The position numbers and the translations under genes are program-made. DNA of 64,000 nt from Streptomyces endocoffeicus (GTDB taxonomy: Bacteria; Actinomycetota; Actinomycetes; Streptomycetales; Streptomycetaceae): positions 62,001-126,000 of the forward strand of contig NZ_JAERRG010000020.1 in assembly GCF_016741935.1 (NCBI RefSeq), given 5' to 3'. This document shows positions 59,101 to 64,000 of the stretch, one piece after another. The notes beneath the pieces were generated by a model. The model was not told the DNA's origin, did not search any database, and was given only the letters and a program-made list of their open reading frames with translations. How positions within the stretch are numbered: position 1 is the stretch's first letter; the number at the start of each line of letters is the position of its first letter.

Positions 59101-60672
59101 ATGTCCCCTACACCCAACGGCTTCTGGGCCCAGGCCGCGCTCGAGCCCGACCGCACCGTGCTCATCGCCCCGGACGGCGAGGAGTGGACCGCCGGGCGGC
59201 TGCACAGCGCGTGCAACCGGCTCGTCGCCGGGCTGCGCGCCGCCGGGCTGCGCCGCGGCGACGCCCTGGCGGTCGTCCTGCCCAACGGGGTGGAGTTCTT
59301 CGTCGCCGCGCTCGCCGCCACCCAGGCCGGGCTCTATCTGGTGCCGGTCAACCACCATCTGGTCGGCCCCGAGATCGCCTGGATCGTCTCCGACTCCGGT
59401 GCCAAGGTGCTGATCGCCCATGAGCGCTACGGCGGGCAGGCGGCCGCCGCCGCCGACGAGGCGGGGCTGCCCGCGACCCACCGCTACGCCGTCGGCGCCA
59501 TCGACGGCTTCCGCCCGTACGCCGAGCTCCTCGAGGGGCAGCCGGAGGAGCCGCCCGCCGAGCGCGAGCTGGGCTGGGTGATGAACTACACCTCCGGCAC
59601 CACGGGCCGGCCGCGCGGAATCCGCCGTGCGCTGACCGGAAAGCTCCCCGAGGAGAGCCACCTCGGCGGCTTCCTGCGGTTCTTCGGGATCACCCCGCGC
59701 GCCGAGGAGCCCGACCACGTCCATCTGGTGTGCTCACCGCTCTACCACACCGCCGTTCTGCAGTTCGCGAGCTCCTCGCTGCACATCGGCCATCCCCTGG
59801 TGCTCATGGACAAGTGGACGCCCCAGGAGATGCTGCGCCTGATCGACACCTACCGCTGTACCCACACCCATATGGTGCCGACCCAGTTCCACCGGCTGCT
59901 CGCCCTCCCCGACGAGGTCAAGCGGTCCTACGACGTCTCGTCGATGCGCCACGCCATCCACGGCGCCGCGCCCTGCCCCGACCACGTCAAGCGCGGGATG
60001 ATCGACTGGTGGGGCGGCTGTGTCGAGGAGTACTACGCGGCCAGCGAGGGCGGCGGCGCCTTCGCCACCGCCGAGGACTGGCTGAAGAAGCCGGGGACCG
60101 TCGGCCGACCCTGGCCGATCAGCGAGCTCGCCATCTTCGACGACGAGGGCAGCCGGCTCCCGGCCGGTGAACTCGGCACCGTCTACATGAAGATGAGCAC
60201 CGGGGGCTTCGCCTACCACAAGGACAAGTCCAAGACCGAGAAGAACCGCATCGGCGACTTCTTCACCGTCGGCGACCTCGGCCTCCTGGACGAGGACGGC
60301 TATCTCTACCTCCGCGACCGCAAGATCGACCTGATCATCTCCGGCGGGGTCAACATCTACCCCGCCGAGATCGAGGCCGCGCTGCTCACCCATCCGGCGG
60401 TGGCCGACGCCGCCGCCTTCGGGATCCCCCACGAGGACTGGGGAGAGCAGGTCATCGCGGTCGTGGAGCCCGCCGAGGGGCATGCGCCGGACCCCGGTCT
60501 GGCCGAGGAGATCCTCGCCCACTGCACCACCCGGCTCGCGGGCTACAAATGTCCCAAGTCGGTGGAGTTCATCGCCGAGATGCCACGCGACCCCAATGGC
60601 AAGCTCTACAAGCGGCGGCTGCGCCAGCCGTACTGGGAGAGTGCGGCCGACGCGGGTCAGACCCCGCATTGA
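59101..60672 (+). CDS. Acyl-CoA synthetase (AMP-forming)
   Basis: A 523-residue ANL-superfamily ligase. P loop: VMNYTSGTTGRPRGIRR (about 160); A5 motif EYYAASEGGG; A7/A8 hinge FTVGDLGLLDEDGYLYLRDR followed by KIDLIISGGVNIYPAEIE; catalytic Lys in PNGKLYKRRL (about 505). It activates a carboxylic acid as acyl-AMP and then acyl-CoA. It resembles the mycobacterial FadD4/FadD5-like group rather than long-chain FadD. It follows the nitronate monooxygenase gene and probably shares its promoter. AGGAGG lies about 12 nt before the ATG at 59101. A strong hairpin follows. Confidence 0.9.
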   Translation: MSPTPNGFWAQAALEPDRTVLIAPDGEEWTAGRLHSACNRLVAGLRAAGLRRGDALAVVLPNGVEFFVAALAATQAGLYLVPVNHHLVGPEIAWIVSDSGAKVLIAHERYGGQAAAAADEAGLPATHRYAVGAIDGFRPYAELLEGQPEEPPAERELGWVMNYTSGTTGRPRGIRRALTGKLPEESHLGGFLRFFGITPRAEEPDHVHLVCSPLYHTAVLQFASSSLHIGHPLVLMDKWTPQEMLRLIDTYRCTHTHMVPTQFHRLLALPDEVKRSYDVSSMRHAIHGAAPCPDHVKRGMIDWWGGCVEEYYAASEGGGAFATAEDWLKKPGTVGRPWPISELAIFDDEGSRLPAGELGTVYMKMSTGGFAYHKDKSKTEKNRIGDFFTVGDLGLLDEDGYLYLRDRKIDLIISGGVNIYPAEIEAALLTHPAVADAAAFGIPHEDWGEQVIAVVEPAEGHAPDPGLAEEILAHCTTRLAGYKCPKSVEFIAEMPRDPNGKLYKRRLRQPYWESAADAGQTPH

Positions 60673-60718
60673 GGGTGGGGCTGGCCGCCACGGCCCGCCC
60701 GATCCGGCCATCTCGCCT

Positions 60719-60757
60719 ACGGGGGCCGGTTCCGCTTCCCGCGGGACCGGCCCCCGT
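60719..60757 (+). terminator. 12-bp-stem terminator after the acyl-CoA synthetase
   Basis: ACGGGGGCCGGT (60719-60730) pairs perfectly with ACCGGCCCCCGT (60746-60757); two more base pairs can extend the stem inward. Confidence 0.75.
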
Positions 60758-60857
60758 GGCGTGCTCGCGGTGCGGCGCCCTATCGTTCCAGAACCCGCCC
60801 TCGGCCGCCTGGACGATGGCGCGGGCCGCCCGTACCGCCGAGAGAGGATCCCCGCCC

Positions 60858-61463
60858 ATGCGACCGCATCCGTCCCCGCGTCATGCGCTGATCGCCGTGC
60901 TGGCCGCCGCCGTGCTGGCCACCGGGGCCACCGCCGCCGTCGCCGCACCGGCCGGCCCGGCCCGTGTCCAGCACGGCGCCCTGCGGCCGCTGGTCGACCT
61001 GTCCGCGCAGCGGGTGCTGGTGGCGGACGAGGTCGCCGCCGCGAAGTGGGGCACGGACAGCCCGATCGACGACCCGGCGCGGGAGCGGGAGGTGCTGGAG
61101 GCGGTGGCGCGGCAGGCCGAGGAGCTGGGCGCCGACCCGGTGGCCACATCGCGGATCTTCCGCGACCAGATCGAGGCCAGCAAGGTCGTCCAGCGCGGCC
61201 TCTACAGCCGCTGGGACGCCGACCCCGCACAGGCGCCCACCGAACGCCCCGACCTCGGCCGGGTCCGGCTGGAGATCAACCGGATCAACGGCGAACTCGT
61301 GCGCGCCATCGCGGACTCGGCGGCCGTGCGCGAGTCCCCCTCCTGCGTGGGACACCTCACGGCCGGGGCCGCCGCCGTGGTCCACGGGCGGCATCTGGAC
61401 CCGCTGCACACCGTGGCGCTGGGCCGCTCGCTGCCGTCGGTGTGCGAGCGGGCGGCGCGGTAA
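60858..61463 (+). CDS. Secreted chorismate mutase (AroQ gamma class)
   Basis: A 201-residue exported chorismate mutase. The N terminus MRPHPSPRHALIAVLAAAVL with a following ATGATAAVAAPAG is a signal peptide with an AxA cleavage site near residue 34. The helical domain has LVDLSAQRVLVADEVAAAKW (about 47-66) and RIFRDQIEASKVVQRGLYSRW (split; about 100-120), matching the active-site pattern of the secreted M. tuberculosis enzyme Rv1885c. It would convert chorismate to prephenate outside the cytoplasm, which has no known metabolic use. Two cysteines (Cys in SPSCVGH and PSVCERA) can form a disulfide, as expected for this class. The ATG at 60858 gives the best signal peptide. Confidence 0.88.
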   Translation: MRPHPSPRHALIAVLAAAVLATGATAAVAAPAGPARVQHGALRPLVDLSAQRVLVADEVAAAKWGTDSPIDDPAREREVLEAVARQAEELGADPVATSRIFRDQIEASKVVQRGLYSRWDADPAQAPTERPDLGRVRLEINRINGELVRAIADSAAVRESPSCVGHLTAGAAAVVHGRHLDPLHTVALGRSLPSVCERAAR

Positions 61464-61516
61464 GGCTGCTGGGCTGCGGCTGCTGTAGGGCGGCGGGTCG
61501 GGGTGTGCGGCGGATC

Positions 61517-61703
61517 TTTCCCCTACCCGCCCCTCCCCGAAACCGGGGGCCCGGCCCCCCGCCGGCCCCCCGCCGGGGCTCCGCCCTTGAGCCCTGCTTC
61601 TCAAGTGCCGGAGGGGCTGGATTGGCTCCCCGCCCCGGAAGGCCCCCTGGGCGCCGGGGTCTGGGGCGGAGCCTCAGTTTCGGGAAGGGGCGGGGTGGGG
61701 GAA
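61517..61703. repeat. Inverted GC-rich Streptomyces intergenic element
   Basis: A left arm (61517-61549, containing CGCCCCTCCCCGAAACCGGG) and a right arm (61673-61703, containing CAGTTTCGGGAAGGGGCGGG) are near-perfect inverted copies that enclose about 120 bp with smaller GC-rich hairpins. I know this word pair as a dispersed intergenic repeat in Streptomyces. It fills most of the 298-bp gap between convergent genes and probably ends transcription from both. Confidence 0.7.
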
Positions 61704-61761
61704 CAGCCCGCCGCAGGCGTCACCATCCGTCGGACAGGCCCTGGTCGCAGGGCGGAGCGGT

Positions 61762-63390
61762 TCACCCGGGGTGCGCGGTGTCCCGGTCCGCCCCTTCCGC
61801 CACCGCCCGCGCCCAGCGGTAGTCCGCCTTGCCGCTGGGGGAGCGCTGGATGCGGTCGGTGAAGACGACCGTACGGGGGATCTTGTAGCCCGCGAGCCGC
61901 TCCCGGCAGTGGTCGCGGACCGCGTCGGCGGTGAGCCCGGTCGCCTCCGTACGGGGCTGGACGACGGCCGCGACGCGATGGCCCCAGCGGGTGTCCGGAA
62001 CGCCCGCCACCAGCGCGTCGTACACATCCGGATGGGCCTTCAGGGCCTGTTCGACCTCCTCCGGATAGACCTTCTCGCCCCCGGTGTTGATGCACTGGGA
62101 ACCGCGCCCGAGGACGGTGATCACACCGTTCTCGTCGACGGTCGCCATGTCGCCGAGCAGCACCCAGCGCTCCCCGTCCGCCTCGAAGAACGTCTCGGCG
62201 GTCTTCTTCGGGTCGTTGTAGTAGCCGAGCGGCACATGGCCGCGCTGGGCGATCCGGCCGGGCTCACCGGGCGCGACCGGGGCGAGGGTCGCCGGGTCCA
62301 CCACCGTCGTCCGGGCGTTGACGCGCAGCCGGAAGCCCTTCTCGGGGCCGGAGTCGTCGGTGGCCGTGCCGTTGAACCCGGACTCGGAGGAGCCGAAGTT
62401 GTTCAGCAGCAGGGTGTGCGGGGAGAGCTCGGCGAACTGGGCGCGTACGGTCTCCGAGAGGATCGCGCCCGAGCTGCTGACGCTGAGCAGCGAGGAGAGA
62501 TCGGTGCCCTTGAGGGGGCCGGTCAGGGCGTCCACCAGGGGCCGCAGCATCGCGTCGCCGACCAGCGAGGCCGCGGTGACCTTCTCCTTCTCGATGGTCC
62601 TCAGCACCTCCTCGGGCACGAACTTCCGGTGCAGCACCACCTTCTGACCGAAGTTGAACGCGATGAAGGCCGTAAGGGTGGAGGTTCCGTGCATCAGCGG
62701 CGGGGTCGGGAAGAAGACCAGCCCCTCGCCGCCCGCGGCGACCCGCTCCGCCAGCTCCTCCGGGCGCTCGACGGGCTGGCCGGTCGGGGCGCCGCCGCCA
62801 AGGCCGGAGAAGAAGAGGTCCTCCTGCCGCCAGACCACGCCCTTGGGCATCCCGGTGGTGCCGCCGGTGTAGATGATGAAGCGGTCGTCGGCGGACCGGG
62901 CCGGGAAGCCGCGCTCGGGCGATCCGGACGCCTCGGCGTCGGTGAACGCCACGGACGGACCGGGGTCGTCCCCGGTGCCGACCCGCACCAGATGGCGCAG
63001 GGTGCCGGCGTGGGGCAGCGCGGCGGCCACCCGTTCGCCGAACTCGGCGTCGTAGACCAGCGCGGCCAGCTCCGCGTCGCGGTAGAGGTAGACCAGCTCG
63101 TCCTCGACGTAGCGGTAGTTGACGTTCACCGGCACCGCCCGGATCTTCACACAGGCCAGCGCGGTCTGGAGGTACTCCACACCGTTGCACAGATGCAGTC
63201 CGACATGCTCGCCCGGGGCGATACCGCTGTCCATCAGATGGTGGCCGAGCCGGTTGGCGGCCGCGTCCAGCTGGGCGTAGCTGAGCCGTCGCTCGGCCCC
63301 GGTGCCGGGCTGGTCGAGGTACACCAGCGCCTCTCTGTCGGGCACGGTGTCGACGATCGACTCGAACAGGTCGGCAAGGTTGTACTCCAT
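61762..63390 (-). CDS. fadD19: Acyl-CoA synthetase, FadD19-like
   Basis: A 542-residue ANL ligase. P loop: IIYTGGTTGMPKGVVWRQED (about 180); A5 motif FGSSESGFNG; A8 hinge VLGRGSQCINTGGEKVYPEE; Lys in PSGKADYRWA (about 520). The motifs VVWRQED and GYYNDPKKTAETF are those I associate with FadD19, the steroid-24-oyl-CoA ligase of M. tuberculosis, which also lies divergent from echA19. It would activate the C24-branched steroid side chain or a similar substrate; the naming is by similarity and context. AGGAGGAG directly precedes the ATG at 63390. Its promoter region holds a 10-bp-arm palindrome and a KstR-like box. Confidence 0.82.
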   Translation of the reverse strand: MEYNLADLFESIVDTVPDREALVYLDQPGTGAERRLSYAQLDAAANRLGHHLMDSGIAPGEHVGLHLCNGVEYLQTALACVKIRAVPVNVNYRYVEDELVYLYRDAELAALVYDAEFGERVAAALPHAGTLRHLVRVGTGDDPGPSVAFTDAEASGSPERGFPARSADDRFIIYTGGTTGMPKGVVWRQEDLFFSGLGGGAPTGQPVERPEELAERVAAGGEGLVFFPTPPLMHGTSTLTAFIAFNFGQKVVLHRKFVPEEVLRTIEKEKVTAASLVGDAMLRPLVDALTGPLKGTDLSSLLSVSSSGAILSETVRAQFAELSPHTLLLNNFGSSESGFNGTATDDSGPEKGFRLRVNARTTVVDPATLAPVAPGEPGRIAQRGHVPLGYYNDPKKTAETFFEADGERWVLLGDMATVDENGVITVLGRGSQCINTGGEKVYPEEVEQALKAHPDVYDALVAGVPDTRWGHRVAAVVQPRTEATGLTADAVRDHCRERLAGYKIPRTVVFTDRIQRSPSGKADYRWARAVAEGADRDTAHPG

Positions 63391-63470
63391 GGCTCCTCCT
63401 GACCCCTCGATCCGGCGGCTCGGCGCTCATTAGAGCCGCGCCGGGATGAGGTGGGAAGGCCTGCGGAACA

Positions 63471-63497
63471 AGAAATCTGACTGAGCATCAGATTTCT
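63471..63497. promoter_or_regulatory. AGAAATCTGA-N7-TCAGATTTCT palindrome
   Basis: Perfect 10-bp arms (63471-63480 and 63488-63497) lie between the divergent fadD19-like and echA19-like genes. The core TCTGACTGAGCATCAGA has the same 17-bp form as the site at 57849-57865 (TCTGAC--AGC-TCAGA). Likely the operator of one repressor controlling both loci. Confidence 0.7.
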
Positions 63498-63519
63498 CTT
63501 GAAGTCGGCCCCCGGCTGC

Positions 63520-63533
63520 TGCAACCTGTTCTA
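63520..63533. promoter_or_regulatory. KstR-like box before the echA19-like gene
   Basis: TGCAACCTGTTCTA matches TNNAACNNGTTNNA at all fixed positions and lies 22 bp before the start codon at 63556, within the likely promoter. Confidence 0.55.
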
Positions 63534-63555
63534 GGTCTCGAGACGGGAGGACGTC

Positions 63556-64000
63556 GTGACAAGCGGGACCGAACACCTCATCGCCGAGCGCGTCGGCGCG
63601 ACCCTGGTACTCACCTTGAACCGGCCCGAAGCCAGGAACGCGCTCTCGCTGCCGATGCTGGTCGGGCTGTACGACGGCTGGACCGAGGCCGACGAGGACG
63701 ACGCCGTGCGCTCCGTGGTGCTCACCGGCGCCGGCGGGGCCTTCTGCGCGGGAATGGACCTCAAGGCGCTCGCGAGCGGCGGCCGGATGGACGGACAGCA
63801 CGTCCGCGACCGCCTCGCGGCCGACCCCGATCTGCACTGGAAGGCGATGCTCCGCCACCATCGGCCGCGCAAGCCGGTGATCGCCGCCGTCGAGGGCCCC
63901 TGTGTCGCGGGCGGCACCGAGATCCTCCAGGGCACCGACATCCGGGTCGCGGGCCGCGGCGCCACCTTCGGGCTCTTCGAGGTCCGGCGCGGACTGTTCC
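63556..64000 (+). CDS. echA19: Enoyl-CoA hydratase, EchA19-like, partial
   Basis: The first 148 residues of a crotonase-family protein; the gene runs off the window end. AFCAGMDLKALASG (about 60-73) is the first half of the oxyanion hole, and KPVIAAVEGPCVAGGTEILQ with GTDIRVAGRGATFGLFEVRRG (split; about 112-145) the second half. The words GTEILQGTDIRVA are those of EchA19, the steroid enoyl-CoA hydratase next to FadD19 in mycobacteria. GGGAGG at 63545-63550 supports the GTG at 63556. It is divergent from the FadD19-like gene, repeating the mycobacterial arrangement. Confidence 0.82.
   Translation, partial: MTSGTEHLIAERVGATLVLTLNRPEARNALSLPMLVGLYDGWTEADEDDAVRSVVLTGAGGAFCAGMDLKALASGGRMDGQHVRDRLAADPDLHWKAMLRHHRPRKPVIAAVEGPCVAGGTEILQGTDIRVAGRGATFGLFEVRRGLF

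Overview
The window is typical high-GC actinomycete chromosome: about 72% GC, start codons often GTG, leaderless promoters, a bldA-type TTA codon, mycothiol-dependent and DUF-family genes characteristic of Streptomyces. A four-gene diterpene cluster whose cyclase I recognise as cyclooctat-9-en-7-ol synthase (CotB2) points to the S. melanosporofaciens / S. violaceusniger group. No rRNA, tRNA, CRISPR array, transposase or integrase was seen.

Layout. 1-2.8 kb: end of a geranylgeranyl-reductase-type flavoprotein, a 20-bp x4 tandem repeat, then a NarL/DesK-type two-component pair. 2.9-13.3 kb: small housekeeping and regulatory genes (DUF2797, DUF4442, mycothiol enzyme, MFS exporter divergent from a ROK regulator, DUF4865, SHOCT, anti-sigma-like ATPase, PLP enzyme, SRPBCC, DeoR regulator). 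13.5-18.3 kb: a membrane serine hydrolase with a TTA codon, overlapping tail-to-tail with a beta-helix/AAA fusion protein. 18.5-24.1 kb: a DosR-like dormancy/redox block (Rv1733c-family membrane protein, GAF sensor kinase, universal stress protein, ATPase, cyclic-nucleotide-binding protein, NarL-type regulator). 24.5-31.2 kb: DUF6643, TerD, HpnB-like glycosyltransferase, Asp/Glu racemase, PH-like membrane protein, O-antigen-ligase-like protein, NUDIX. 31.3-35.9 kb: a 3-hydroxybutyrate use module (dehydrogenase, PucR-type regulator, MHS permease) with a striking four-copy, 30-bp-spaced palindrome array. 36.0-43.0 kb: TetR, a P450 and the cotB1-cotB2-cotB3-cotB4 cyclooctatin-type operon. 43.7-45.8 kb: PTS-dependent dihydroxyacetone kinase dhaKLM. 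45.9-49.3 kb: a glycosyltransferase-like membrane protein read through into a flavin split-barrel domain, then an acyl-CoA dehydrogenase behind a KstR-like box. 49.4-57.8 kb: UvrA-like ABC resistance protein, AraC, VOC, MpaB-type oxygenase, TPR-Ser/Thr kinase, FAD amine-oxidase-like protein. 57.9-64.0 kb: nitronate monooxygenase, acyl-CoA synthetase, secreted chorismate mutase, and a divergent FadD19-like/EchA19-like pair that runs off the end.

How the parts fit. CotB1 would make geranylgeranyl diphosphate, CotB2 cyclise it to the 5-8-5 alcohol, and the two P450s hydroxylate it to cyclooctatin. The acyl-CoA genes share two kinds of operator (KstR-like TNNAACNNGTTNNA, and a TCTGA-N7-TCAGA palindrome), which suggests a small co-regulated acyl-CoA or steroid side-chain regulon. 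The window is also unusually rich in short tandem repeats (units of 9, 16, 18, 20, 21, 24, 30 and 38 bp), several in coding sequence and one spanning a stop codon.
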